Counted from the first letter of the stretch, positions 33,229-46,857 are shown. The stretch is DNA of 64,000 nt from Gymnopus androsaceus JB14 (GCA_009733575.1 ML769390.1:558001-622000), one strand, 5' to 3'. The notes: generated by a model from the letters alone, not told the origin. A program made the numbers and translations.

Positions 33229-36200
33229 CAAACCTTTGCTAATCCCATGGATGCTGCGAAGTGTTTGGCTTTCATCGAAGGTAAGGCTTTGGTGAAGATG
33301 TCTGCCGTCATGTTTTCGGTAGGGCAGTATGTGAGACGAATTTTACCTTCCTCGATGACGTAGCGGATGAAGTGGTATCGGATATCAATGTGTTTGGTCC
33401 TAGCGTGAAAACGATCATCCTTCGCCAATGCGATGGCGGACTGATTGTCTGACATGATGGGGATTGCATGAGTAATTGGACCAAAGATTTCCGACAAAAG
33501 ATTCCTAAGCCAGATCGCTTCCTTTGCTGCATGGGTCAAAGCGATATACTCGGCTTCCGTGGTGGATAAGGAAATGGTATCCTGTCGTTTCGACAACCAA
33601 GATACTGCTCCGCCATTCAACATAAAAACGTACCCGGAAATAGCATGTTGATCTTCCTGAGACATACCATCCACATCCGTATAGCCTTGGACTGTCTCCT
33701 GGTTGCTTGTACTGAGCCAAAAGTCTCGAGTGTATTTGAGATAGGTGTAGACACGGCGTACACCATTCCAATGAGTGATGCCGGGGTTTTGTGAAAAGCG
33801 AGCAAGGATGGAGACTGCATACGTGATGTCGGGTCTCGTAGCGACGGATAAGTACTGGAGAGCGCCAAGGGCCTCTCTGTAAGGTTTGTCGCGCATAAAC
33901 ACGATATCCTCGACCGTTTTGGGTGATTGGTCTTTGGTGAGGTGAATGTGGGGATCGAAGGGAATAGAGAGTGGCTTTATATCCGAGAATCCATAGCAAG
34001 AGAGTATGGCGTCAATGTATGACCGCTGGGATAGGTGAATCGTCCTATTATGGAGAGATCTTCGGATCTCGATCCCAAGTAGCCAATGGATTTCTCCGGA
34101 ATCAACAACTTCGATTATAGCCCCAATATCTTTCTTTAGTTTCTCCATGATGGCCAGGGTTTCGGTAACCAATGTCATGTCATCAACATGTATGAAAATG
34201 ATGGTGAATGGATTAGTGCGATAGAAAACAGCGTGATCAAAATTAGACTGTTTAAACCTAGTTGGGTCATGATTTCCCTGAATCGCATGTACCATCGTCG
34301 ACCGGCTTGTTTAAGTCCATAAAGTGCGAGTTTAAGCCGTAAGGTTTGACCTGGTTTTACCCCTATATCAATGCCTGGAGGTGCCTTCATAAAAATGCAC
34401 TCGTTGTCGTCCAATTTCCCGTAAAGGTAAGCTGATTTCACATCCATTTGGTGAATAATCATGCTCTTCTCAGCTCCGATGCTGAGTATAGCGCGGGCTG
34501 ATGCAAGTTTCGCGACAGATGCGAAGGTTTCGTCTGGGAAGTAGTCAACATCTGGGATCTGATTAAATCCACGTACAACAAGACGAGCTCGGTGTCCTGT
34601 AATGTGACCTCGTTCATCCTTCTTGGTCCGATAGACCCATTTGGATGTGAGAATGTTGGCATCTGGAGGTGGAGTGACAATTGTATAGGTTCCACGCTCC
34701 TGGAGTCTGGAGATTTCGTCCTTCATGGCATCAGTACCATTTGGAGCTGTCAGGTCGTCGCATAGCTTCTGCAACAGATAAAGGATCAGATTCGATTTCT
34801 GATGTTACCTGACCTAGAGATGCGGTAAGATGTCGCAACTCATCACTTCCTTCTCCAAGTCCTTCAATGATGTCCCTGATCTTCTTGGTGGGTCGTCTGA
34901 CTCGTTTCCCAGATACTTCATCTGGTGCAATTGGTTCAGCAATCTCTTCTGGAACTGGTATGACAGGCTGTTCCGACTCGGTGACTGATGTTTCCAAATT
35001 TCCCAAATTTCCATCCTCCCCTTCAACGGGTTGGATCTGCCTGTCAGAGAAAACTACGTTCCTCTCCGTTGTGACAGTGTGACGTGTTGGCCAGTAGATG
35101 TAGTGACCATTCGATTCGGGTTCGAGTCCTATCCAGCGTCCTTCCTGAGCCTGTGGTTCCAATTTGCCGGGTTCCTTCTCTCGTTTAACGTAAACGATAC
35201 TGCCGAAGATACGAAGATTAGTAATGTCCGGTTTAATACCAAACCGTTTTTCGTATGGAGTGGCCATTCCGATGGCTTTCTTCGGCGTCCTGTTCCAAAC
35301 ATATACCGCATATTTCATCATGAATCCCCAAAGCCATTTCGGGAGTCCTGATGAGATCAACAGACTTTGAACTGCGTTCAACAAAGTTCGATGTGCTCGT
35401 TCCGCTATACTATTGTGTTCCGGGGTGTCGTGTACCGTGAGACGTCGTCGTGTACCAATGCGTTCCAGATATGCCGTGAATTCGTTACTGAGAAATTCTC
35501 CCCCTCGATCAGAGTGGAGAACTTTAACAGTTGTGTTGTATTGAGTTTGGAGACCTGTTTGGAGAACCACGTACTGTGCGAATGACTCGTCCTTCGACTT
35601 CATTTGAGGTTCCTCCAACCAGTCAGTTGCTTCGTCAACTAAAGTCAGCGTGTAAGTGCAGTGGTTTACCGTCCTGACTTGTGATGGTCCCCACACGTCC
35701 ATGTGGAAGATGTCTCCAAAATTTCTGCACGTGGAGATGATCGCACCTGAGCGATAGGATACCTGGATGCTTTCCCAAGCATGCAAGCGCGGCATTCTGG
35801 TTCGTCCATTTGCTTCGGATCCAATCCGATTCCACGAACCTGGTTGTCTTGGAACATATGCTTCACGTAAGCATAGTTGAGGTGACCTAAGATGCAGTGT
35901 GCCTCGTAAAGAGATACCAATCTGCCGATCTTAGTCGAATAGGCGTGTTCCCGTGATGGGATCTGGTATAGTCCGTTAATCTTTGGGATAACTCCCACGA
36001 GATTTCCCTGGCGATCTCTGATCGTCATTTTACCATTTGCGGTGTGGATGGCATAACCATCATCGTCGAGTTTTCCCAGTGATACGAGTGTGTTGGGAGT
36101 GTCTGGACATAGAAGGGTGTTGGGGAGCTTTAACATTCTTATTTCTTGTTTGTTTGTTGGAAGTCCCAGATGGAGTATGCCGGAGATGTTTGCCGTGAAG

Positions 36201-38158
36201 GTTTCCGCGTTAGCGGCCTGAATGACTCGTGTTGGAATCTCCCTTTGATTCCTGAGTTCGTTGGTGAGTGGCGTCATGTGGGTAGAGCATCCGGAGTCAA
36301 AAAGAATTGTTCCATAACTGTGGGCTGCGGCGTAAGCGTGATCACCTTTTCCAACTCCTTCTTCAGTGTCATATCCAAATTTGAAGGAAGGAAAGAGATT
36401 AACGTCGACGTATACTTCCTCCTCCTCTTCATCGTTAAGAGTAAGAGGTGGCGGACTGTCGACTTTGATGTTTTGCACTATACAGTTTTGATCGCTCGGC
36501 GATGAAAGAGCTAATTCGAATTTATCAGCTATTTCGGAAAAATCGAAAACAAGATTCCCATGCTTAGCGGGAATTTCGATTGCTGCCCATGATGACTCTG
36601 GTACTTCCTCAATCATAGATGAGGATGCCACTTCGCTGTTCTTCGGCCTATCTCTCCAGTTTCCATCTGACTTTTTCTTCTGCTTCTCTTTAGGAGCCTT
36701 CGTCTCCTTGGCCTCGTTGGCCTGACTGCGTTTCTCCGATGGACATTGATTTCCAAAGTGACCTTTACCTCCGCAGTTGTAACAAACAGAGTCTTGGCGA
36801 CTCGTCGATCTTCCGCGGCCTCTGCCTCTGCCTCGGGAATTTCCCCTAAAGGAATTTCCACGTCCTCGGAAACCTCCTCTTCCCCTATTACCGGCATAAT
36901 TTGCCGATTCCTTCTTGTGATCATGTCGCATTTGGTGTACCATTGATTCAGCACGAATGGTAGAGATGAGCTCGGCAGGACTGAGCTTCTTGTCTGCTTT
37001 CACGGAGAAAACAGCCAATGCATTTATGGTGGCTTTGAAGGTGTCGGGGACAGAGGACATAATGGTGTTGACAAATATATCGTCATTGATATCGATTCCC
37101 CTAGTAGTGAGATCGTCGCGGATGCTGATCATGTCGTCCAAATGTTTATTGACCTTGGATGGGTCCGTGCATCGCATGGTGTGAAGTCGTCTTTGTAAAA
37201 ATGATTCAGTAAGAGCGTTTTTAGAATCATAATCAGCGAGTAAATTTTCCCACAACTGTTTTGTGTTGTCGTAGTTCCTATACCTTCGGAATATCCCATC
37301 CGATAACCTGCCAATGATAGCATTCAAAAGGTCATTGTCCTTTTCTCTATCATTCTCCGTTGCGTCTGGATCCGTTATCAAATGTGGATTCCATTCAAAA
37401 TAACGCTGATAGCCAATAGATCTGGCTGCGAATTCCACTCGAGTTTTCCACGTATCCCAGTTTGATCCGTCCGACTTTAAGGTTGTAACCTTATCAAAGG
37501 CTTTTAGTGCTTTAGACATATTGTCGTCGTCGGAATCTGATTCAAATGCCCCTGACGATTCAGATCCTGAATCTGATGGAGATGAGGGTGGAGATCTTTG
37601 TGGAAGATTACTCGGTAAGGGCTGTGGAGTTTGTTGTGGAGATGGCTGTGGAGATGGATTCGGTGGAAGTGGAGGTGGTGTTTGCTGTGGCTCTTGTTTT
37701 GGTAATGAAACTGGAGCTGGTGAAGGAGTAGGTGCTGGAGTGGGATTAGATGAAGATGAGGCTGCGGCTTTCTGTTTGCCAGCTAGACGTTCGCTTCGTC
37801 TTTTCTCCTGTCTTTCGTTTTCTGCGGTTTTAATAAATTGTTCCTGAACAATATCAGGTAGATTGGCATAATCCGGTAATTCTGCAGTGTATTTAGTATC
37901 CTTGTGAGGAGTATCGTACCGGTTTGGGCAAGGCTGTTTAGCACAAACAAACCACCTCTGGTCGCTTGGATTCCACCACCTGTCGTGGGTTTCGTCTTTA
38001 TCCGCTATATGAGATTTCGAAGCGCAAGGTGCCTTCTGATCGGTGGCTGGTAATGGTAATGGTAAAGGCGCTGGTTTACTGCTAGATGCTGCGGCGGCGG
38101 CGGCTTGTCCTGATGCTGTTCTGCGAGCTGCTGGTGCAGTAGGCCTAGGTTGTGACAT
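33228..38158 (-). pseudogene. copia gag-pol polyprotein, three frame breaks
   Basis: Starts MSQPRPTAPAARRT at 38158. Gag carries the CCHC knuckle CYNCGGKGHFGNQC (~36770). The protease has DSGCSTHMT (~36285). Integrase has the zinc part HCILGHLNYAYVKH with CRACMLGKA, then a DDE core (FHMDVWGPS, LHSDRGGEFLSNEF, HNSIAERAHRTLL). Reverse transcriptase shows SKWVYRTKKDERG, HQMDVKSAYLYGKL and FIHVDDMTL (a HVDD variant of YVDD). RNase H shows STTEAEYIALTHAAKEAIWL and RTKHIDIRYHF. Frame changes: ~35735 (GAAATTTTGG, between the zinc part and core of integrase), ~34737-34745 (after PDSSKW) and ~34255 (GGTTTAAAC, before QSNFDHAVF). Each is one base; two lie in homopolymers. Gag and protease are uninterrupted. 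Confidence 0.88.
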
Positions 38159-38204
38159 CAACAAGGGTTATGTCCACAAATAGATGCGTCAATGGTTAAG
38201 GCCG

Positions 38205-38216
38205 GGGCCCATAACC
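38205..38216 (-). other. Primer-binding site for half tRNA-iMet
   Basis: GGTTATGGGCCC on the minus strand lies directly after the 5' LTR. It is complementary to the anticodon-arm region of initiator tRNA-Met (GGGCCCATAACC), not to a tRNA 3' end. This is the copia/Ty5-style primer from an internal tRNA fragment. Confidence 0.8.
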
Positions 38217-38579
38217 TATTAGAGTTACGTTCCTAAATAGGAAGTAGCAGCAGTAAGTCCACACAGGACTTAGTAGTAATGATCACACAGATTGATGGGG
38301 GACAACAGTGTTATTACAGGGTACGGTACCTAAGCTTATATACAGTCCTAAGTACAAACGATATATCGGGCAAGTGGCTACTGCGTGAATATGTGTGGCT
38401 ACTGTCCATACGGTAAAGTGGGTACTGCGAGAGAGCAAGTGGATATGGAGAGAGACTATGTGGAGTCTGCGAGACGATAACAGTGGAGTGCATGGGATGG
38501 TGATACAAACAAGTGGAGACTACGAGAAAGCGTTCCATGTATAGTTCGATAGAATATATTTACCTTTGATATTCCAACA
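38217..38579 (-). repeat. 5' LTR (element orientation)
   Basis: 363 bp, partner of 32858-33220, abutting the primer-binding site at left and the ATAGG target duplication at right. Confidence 0.95.
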
Positions 38580-38596
38580 ATAGGCTCTTCCTATTA

Positions 38597-39220
38597 CAGT
38601 CTTTCACTGCTCCTTGGCACGGGCAAATCTTAAGTGAAATTCAGTAAATTACATGTTAGATTTCTGGCAACCGGACAAGTTGGGATAGAGTAGAGTAGCT
38701 GGTATGTATGGAATGGGGGCCATCCGAAGCCAATATAAACATCTAAAGTACAATCCGAGTCCAATTATGTTTTGGATGCCTTATCAGCGAAAAACCGGTC
38801 CTTGGCACATTACGACATCTGTCACATAATGGCAACGGCACTTCTGCAGTTTACCTCTGAGTTGTCATCTCCTCTCTCTTCTGAATCGTCGCTCTCTTCT
38901 TTGACATACATTTGACCTTGGCTTTGGAATGGGGGACTCCAATATCCCGAACATCTTCAAAACTGGCTTTCGAGGCAAATTTGGTTTAGTGTGATGTGAC
39001 ATGATAAGATAAATATTTGATCCGTATTCTGCCCTCCGCTCACTGCAAGCATTGTCCTCTGCTTGCTGACCTCTATATGCCTCAAACTGGTATGTACAAG
39101 TAGGTAAGACAGTGAAACTTGATTTATGGAACCAAGTCCGAGGCTTAAAAGTGCTTAGGGCATGTATAAAAGTGGTTTGTGCCAAGGACCGGTGGTGTGC
39201 CAAGGAGCGGTGAAAGACTG
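38597..39220. mobile_element. Tc1/mariner-like MITE, 624 bp
   Basis: The ends are inverted repeats of 24 bp with one mismatch, beginning CAGTCTTTCAC and containing GCTCCTTGGCAC. Both are flanked by TA (38595-38596 and 39221-39222). CAGT ends plus TA duplication are the Tc1/mariner signature. A second inverted word (GTCCTTGGCAC at ~38800 and GTGCCAAGGAC at ~39180) is nested inside. No transposase. It lies only 12 bp from the copia target duplication. Confidence 0.7.
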
Positions 39221-39646
39221 TAGCGGAAGAAGGGAGTGCGGGCAATCCTATCTGCTCCACGCACTCCGCTCCCGAACCGTCTCTATCTCCCATGTCCCTA
39301 AATTCGTATTTAATGCGAGACTCAATTTCTTGACTTTTACTGCATAGCCTTGAGAAGAATCTGTGTATCGTATGTAGCTCCTATGATAGTGGCATTGTCA
39401 CTTGTTTAGTACTTTCTTGTTCCTTCGATATACTTACACATGTACTCGTAAAGCAGTAGTCGACCGTAGTTCACGCTAGCTTTTACACAAAGTATGATTA
39501 GACACAACCGCCGTTGGTTGAGTAGGAACAAGTACAACATTAGTAAACTGATCTACAGTAAGATACAACAGCAGCAAAGTACAGAAAAGCAAGATACAAC
39601 ACGAGAGAACGTCCACTAGTCATGTATGGCGACACTATCATTACCT

Positions 39647-41597
39647 TCACCTACCCGCCCAGAATCCCCACATGGCTAAAAAGACTAACAGCCCACAGAG
39701 CGCCATCATCCTCATCTCTTCCCCTGCAGGGGAATTCTCCGATAACAGCGTGAGCATCCCCTTCATACCTTCTTTACTCCTACCCGGAGAACCTGCAGGG
39801 CGAAGATCCCTATTGTAACTCCGAGTTCGATATGACTGCCCTAGTCCGAACGGCCAAATTAGTCGCCGTCGTTCAAACCCACGAAGAGTTTGCGGGAGGC
39901 CATGCCTATCACAAGTAAGAGTGAAAGAGCCCGAGTCCCTCGACCGCATTGAGAACGGTAGGAAGCTGATGAGGGGGAAGGGAAAGCCAAATGGGTATAT
40001 GGGCGGTAAGAACGTGAGGGAAAAGTCTTGTATTCGTGGATTGGTCAGTGCGATGCGGGCAGCACCAGCTGCGAGGTTCTCGTCTCCAGGATATTTGACA
40101 ATTGTCAAATGAAGGACACGGAGTTTTGAAAAGCCTCGGATCGTTTTGGCGAATGAATCCTAGTGGGGGGGGGAAGTGAGTAAGTAATCAACCCACTATC
40201 AAGGGGGATGGATATAAACATACTAGCTGCAAGGAGGGCTTATGTCCGCACATCAATTCAAGGTGAGTCAACTTGGGACACGAAGCGATTAGGGAACGCA
40301 GCAGATTCCCACTATCATACATGGAGTGCAGCATGAATGAAATCCTCAGCTTTGTCAGATTCGTCAGTCTCTGCAGTAGACCTGCTACCGCTAGCGCGGT
40401 GACATCTCTCGTTCGCATAGGCTCCCGGAACGCTACGCTTTCGAGATACTTGTGCGTGTGAGGAAGCGATTGAAGCTGCTCGAGCGTTCCTGTGAACGAC
40501 CGCAGTTTGACAGTGTCGGGCGTCAGTGTGGCTAGACGAGTATGGCTGACGTTGGAGCGGGAAAGGCCCAAGCTGCAAAGCTTGGGATGGGCTTCGAGGA
40601 ATTCAATGAAAGGACTCTTCGATCCCACGTCAGGCGCATCCCCCGGAAGCCAATCGACAGCAACGTCACCCAATACAAGCCGTCGAAGGGATGAGGGCCA
40701 TCTGAACGATGCAAGAGCACGAGCATCCACAGGAAATGGTGAAACACCGTCAATGACCAGTTCTTGCAGGTCCGGACATCGACTGAGCATGTTCCAGAAT
40801 GGTCGAGAGAATGGTTGATCCTCTGTAGAATACAACAATATTCAGTTATTGAGTGTCAGACCCGAACGTTCTTGTCACATACCATCGTCCAGGTGACTGT
40901 CAAAGAATGCGCGTTTCAAATGCAAGGAAAATCCTTGAAGATCCACAAAATCGAACAACTTGAATATAATTATTTAACAAGGATGTTATGCAAGTGGAGT
41001 AATAAGACCTCACATGACTATGGAGAACTGGCATTCTTGTTCCTATCGAGGCTCCCACATAACGAAGCTGGCCGCAACTGGCGGAATGTCAGTTGAATAG
41101 ACACGGAGCAAGGAAAAGTCTGGCCGTACCAGACACGGAGAGCAAACCACATGTCATCATGCAACGGAACATCATCAAAGTCCCAGGTAAATCTGACCAG
41201 GGCATCGAGTACCTTGGACATTGCGACGTCTCTGACAGCTGCGGAGGCGCGCGCACTTTGAAAGTACTGATTGTCAACAGAAGTGGAACTTGAAGGATGA
41301 CCAGGCTTGACGACGAGTTCTCGGACGTGGCGTGCGATTTCTGGTCGCCTTGTGAGCATCTTTAACGTTGTGGAACATTGTTCGGCTGAATAGAGAGTAA
41401 CTGAAGTGTAGAGAATGGATGAGACTGTCGTGAAGAATCTGTTGTTCTATAACCAAGATTAGTCCTGTAGAATGAGCAGAAAAGCGGGATTCGCTCACAG
41501 TCAAACAAAAGTTGAAAACATCCCTCCGACAATCGAGATGAGCAGCTATCTCGAGAAGCAAATCGCCCGGAGCAGCAGCAAGAGATAGAACGCTCAT
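39647..41597 (-). CDS. F-box-like/leucine-rich-repeat protein
   Basis: Typical of the large agaric F-box family; would select substrates for an SCF ubiquitin ligase (inference). The start MSVLSLAAAPGDLLLEIAAH (41597) leads into an F-box-like LDCRRDVFNFCLT. It is followed by LKMLTRRPEIARHVRELVVK and leucine-rich repeats (CPDLQELVIDG, SLRRLVLGDVAVDWLPGD, HPKLCSLGLSRSNVSH, LTNLTKLRISF, CPKLTHLELMCG). The last exon (39647-40108) ends with a hydrophobic span MALCGLLVFLAMWGFWAGR, unusual for an F-box protein and suggesting a tail anchor. An upstream GTG at 41621 is in frame, but the ATG at 41597 is preferred. Four or five introns; frames look compatible. Confidence 0.7.
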
Positions 41598-43357
41598 ACT
41601 AGGGTATTTGGTACCAGACACCAGGTTGGTTTTTTTTGGTCAAGTCGGTTATTAGTGGTCTCTACGACTCACTATACTCATATTATCGAACAGAAAATTA
41701 AACAGCACAATGACTCACTGAGGACTTTACCGGCAGTCTCTCCCTTGTAGAGTACCATACTCTAAGATCGTGTTCAATATATGAATCGCATTGTCCATTG
41801 AACGCCTTCGGTATGCAGAAAGGTACCGTCCTCACATTCCCTGCAATTGGAGGTTATGTTGCTTCTGTCAACAGGAATCGAAGATGAATGCTATGCTGTA
41901 CTTACCTGTGAAGGGAGCAGTACTGTCAGGCTACGTTATCTTCAACGTCACTGCTTCCTAGAGGATATGTCTGGTGAAGCTCCTTCTTTAAGGACAATTT
42001 ATGCATCCCTATCCTCCCTGGACTTCCTGCAAGATGTACTATTCAGGAATCGGACACTATATTAGCCAAGTTTATGTACGATATACTGAATATCTTTGCA
42101 GGTAAGTAAGCATTCGTGCACCAGAACTGTAACAGCCTTTACCTATTGGGAATTAATTAATATGGGTCGGTCTCTCTCTCTCCTCAGTTTCATTACTTAA
42201 AATCGCACCAAACACTCTGGGTTTCCTCGTAGTACCTAGTGCAAACGTCATAAAACAAGCATACCTACTTGCTACAACAAAGTACTAGTTTACACTAGAT
42301 GCACTGGTTGCCTTCGTGCCTAGTGCGAACGTCGCGAGCCGGGTGGTCAAGACTGCCTGAAGTAGGGGGTTCGAATACTTCCCACAACAGCAGGAACACT
42401 AGGTGCCCGCAGCACGCAACCCGCCGGTTTACCTACCTACCTATCAAGAAAGAGAACCATTACCATTTCTGTAACGTAGGGAATGGATCTCACGGAAGAC
42501 GCCGTGATTTTCTTTTCGTTATCAAGCCTACAGCGTACTCTGTGCGCGAAGTTATTTTATGTTATCTATCTATGATATATGCAAGCGAGAACCACAATTT
42601 GGGCAGCTGAAATCTCGTCTGGAGGAGATGTGCCATTGACATAGGCTTCAGTCGACGGCGGAGGTTTGCTCGGTCAGAAATACAGGAGCTATCATTGCAT
42701 CGTTCTTCCGAGTCAGTAAATTGGTAAAGTTCAGAGGTAGCTTCAAACCGAGTCCGTCCTCGCCAGATAGTACCTTCTGTTTCAAACACTGAACCGAAAC
42801 GTCGAGTGTTTGAGAGCAACTCCTGAATATTCTGAATTCAACCTCTCATTATGGGCAAGAGCTACTGCAGTGCTTTGGGGAAACACCAATTTGAACGCAG
42901 AAATCTCTTTCCTTGTTATCAGAGGTCTTTTTGAAGAGTCTACGTTAATCGAAACACATTTCTAACAAGGACAGAGTATTACAGCAAGAAAGCACGATTA
43001 AAAGATACGCGGAAAGATGTGCACTGGATAGAATAACCAATGACCAGTCGACGCCAGATGTACATGTACATGCAACATAGTATAGATACACATCTACATA
43101 GATATTATATTCTGGCCAGCCCCAGAAAATTAATACCTAAAAATGAATACCACGAGCGGTAAGCAAACGGAACTGAGGTAGGGGGGAACAGTAGGAAAGC
43201 AAAGCACACTCGAGGGATTCTTTTTTTTTTTTTGGGGGGGGGGAGGGGTTGAGGCGGAACGTTACCACAACGAGCTCCCTTCGCTTGTACGAGGAAGGTG
43301 AGGCACACAATTTATCGGAAGACGAGGGACACAATCAAGACCTGGCCAGCGAACCGA
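41598..43357. other. Intergenic, 1.76 kb, contains a SINE-like segment
   Basis: No convincing protein gene; an 85-codon minus frame at 42562-42819 lacks support. Contains CT microsatellite sequence near 42174 and T/G homopolymers near 43219-43249. Confidence 0.45.
42316..42400 (+). repeat. tRNA-like Pol III promoter segment, possible SINE
   Basis: GAGCCGGGTGGTCAAGA (42336-42352) resembles the A box of tRNA-Ser/Leu, and GGTTCGAATAC (42368-42378) is a near-consensus B box. The arms cannot be folded into a proper tRNA and the A-B spacing is short, so a tRNA-derived SINE or remnant is more likely than a functional tRNA. A word CTAGTGCRAACGTC occurs at ~42236 and again at ~42320. Confidence 0.4.
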
Positions 43358-44916
<1,559 letters not shown>

Positions 44917-45029
44917 TTTGAAGGTCGATGTTGGGAAGTAACTTCGAGTTGAAGCAAGTAAATTTTCAATTTCAAACCTGCCGCCACGCTTCGGATGCCG
45001 GCCAAACCGGCATCTAATGCTCCAAGGCT

Positions 45030-45697
45030 ATGAGGCGCAGTAGCAGTAATCCTCTTTCTTCTCTACACTCATCTTCTAGCTCTTTCATCTTTCTTTTAAT
45101 ATGGTCTGTTCCATTCCTTCCCTTCTCAATCATTCTTAAACTCACTCTTCGCCAGCTCAACAAGCAATCTTACGATAATCCTCCCTCCTATGATTCGGTC
45201 ACCGAATTTGAAGGCAGCGATGGTGCGTAACAAGTCCAACACAAAGTTCTACGCTTCTGACACGTATCTACTCTAGTTGCCAAGTCATACCAGAACAAGG
45301 ATGACAAGCGACCTCCTGCGCAACCTCAGGCTCCTTCGATGGTCCCATGGCCCTTCATCATACTCGGTTCACCCTACAACCGTAACCACACCTGGACCTT
45401 CCCCAATGCTCTACCACTATCGTCACCCAATTACACAAGAGACCGTGGTCTCATTGCTTCCTCCAGATCATCCAGAAATGATCTGCCTTCAAACTGGAGA
45501 GCATGATACCCAGACGGATTTCGGAATCCTTGGTGAGTGTTCAATGCAGAGAGTTGTTTGAATGTCGAATTCATTTATCTGCAGGTGTTCTGGCCGCTAT
45601 CTTCTGGTTTCCACTCGGTGTTGGTCTTTGTCTGTTGGATCGCCGAGTGAAATGCAAGCGTTGCGGTCAAGTGATTGTGGGTGGTATGTGCGCCTAA
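45030..45697 (+). CDS. BRI3-like small membrane protein, one apparent frame break
   Basis: The C-terminal exon encodes a hydrophobic span and a Cys motif, GVLAAIFWFPLGVGLCLLDR then VKCKRCGQVIVGG and MCA. This is characteristic of brain-protein-I3-like proteins; function in fungi unknown. Upstream are HYRHPITQETVVSLLPPDHP and EMICLQTGEHDTQTDFG in frame with it. The first exon has PPSYDSVTEFEGSDG, a PPxY-type motif that can bind WW domains. After the intron at ~45220-45278 the first exon joins to AKSYQNKDDKRPPAQPQAPS. That frame and the HYRHP frame differ by one base somewhere in 45340-45400, with no possible intron. A start at 45030 would put an unusual hydrophobic stretch at the N-terminus, so the true start may be different. 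Confidence 0.6.
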
Positions 45698-46005
45698 GGT
45701 GCCGAGTTGCTTTGTTCTGTATTACCTTTTGGAGTTTTCATGATACACGGATTACCCTACTTACCTGTATATTGTTATGATAATACCTTACGATGAGATG
45801 TCAGATGAGCTGCATTAGCAGTTGTCATTTTTGGAAATGATCATGTTCCGAGATTCACGTATGTGCCAGACCAGAAATTCGAAGATGGATATTATTATTC
45901 TCAAACTATAGATACAAACATACTAAAAGGAAATCGTCAGAGAACATCAAGAAGAAGAGTCTAGAAACGCACTTATGCTACACCGCAATGCTCCCAAGTA
46001 TCTCT
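45698..46005. other. Convergent intergenic region
   Basis: Shared 3' flank of the BRI3-like and FCF1 genes; AT-rich, with AATAAT-like words but nothing else. Confidence 0.45.
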
Positions 46006-46857
46006 CTAAACAGGTGCACCCTGGTCTGGTAGGCGCTCTATGGCATAGCGCCGTTTAACGATATACATGAGCGGGATACCAGGAATTTGTCGTATCCGCC
46101 GTCGGAGTTCTCTATCGCAAGTCGCAACAATATAACACTTGTGTGCAGTTACACGTTGAACAAGGCAATCATCTGCGTATGTACCCGAATGACTACAGGT
46201 TAATCGTTCGAATCGAGGATCTCGAGCAACACTAAACGAAATGAATATCAGACAAACGATAGCGTAAAAAAACCAACTCACCGAAGCGCAACTCGATACT
46301 TGTGTCCGAGTTTTTCCAACTCAGCCATTACACAGTCTGTCACGCATGGTATACCTAGTATTTCGGTGCTTAGATTGTCAAGGAATGAGTACAAAGTGAG
46401 AATGTACGCACATTTTGCGAAAAGACAATCCATCATTCCGCTGATGAGCTCCAGCTTGTTTTGCAAGCTGAAATTAATAAAGTTGGTATCGATGAGAACT
46501 CGGTAGGGAGGTACAAGGGATGTGTTATGTGCCAGGAATAAGGAGGAGGCTACAGGCGCACTGGAAAAAAGGATGTATGAGCTGCTGAAGACTTTGGAGA
46601 GGTGAAAACATACACGCGTCGGACTGCCTGTTCTTTTTGTTCTTCTTCCTTTTTCTTTTGCTTCAGTTGATTTTCTTTCCTAAAAAGACCATCCATGAGT
46701 ATTTTCTTTCTCGTCCTCGAAACAGAGTCAGACTTGCAATCGTATATCGTTTGGATTGAGCATCCGTTTGACGAGAGCAAACTTTTTGGTCTTTTTGACT
46801 TTACCCTGTGAGAAGTCATTAGTAGCAGAAACAGAACATGAGTTTGCTTGTTACCAT
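46006..46857 (-). CDS. FCF1: Fcf1/Utp24 PIN-domain rRNA-processing nuclease
   Basis: Nucleolar component of the small-subunit processome that cleaves pre-rRNA at A1/A2 in yeast. Start: ATG at 46855-46857 is followed at once by GT, so exon 1 of the coding region is only the start codon. After the intron the frame reads [20 protein letters not shown], then [20 protein letters not shown], then the PIN domain [20 protein letters not shown] (first catalytic Asp), [32 protein letters not shown] (Asp pair), [20 protein letters not shown] and [20 protein letters not shown] plus V. All acidic residues are present. The donor after NDIRLQ (~46740) has one A too many for the phase, so that junction is uncertain or contains an indel. 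Confidence 0.88.

Larger units (their letters stand above)
32858..38579 (-). mobile_element. Full-length Ty1/copia LTR retrotransposon
   Basis: 5.7-kb element on the minus strand with two 363-bp LTRs, flanked by the 5-bp target duplication ATAGG (32853-32857 and 38580-38584). The order gag, protease, integrase, reverse transcriptase, RNase H defines the copia class. LTRs differ at one position (G at 32948, A at 38307), so insertion is very recent. The primer-binding site, polypurine tract and LTR ends (TGTTGG...CTAATA) are intact. The pol region has three one-base frame changes, so this sequence as given would not encode a full polyprotein. Confidence 0.95.

Noticed and set aside
38865..39293. 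142-codon minus frame overlapping the MITE
   Set aside because: Lies largely inside the inverted-repeat element and has biased basic composition; not a credible gene.
42330..42400. Functional tRNA gene
   Set aside because: A and B boxes are present, but acceptor and anticodon stems do not pair; downgraded to a possible SINE.
42562..42819. 85-codon minus frame in the 41.6-43.3 kb intergenic region
   Set aside because: No start context or recognisable motif, and neighbouring sequence has no coding signal.
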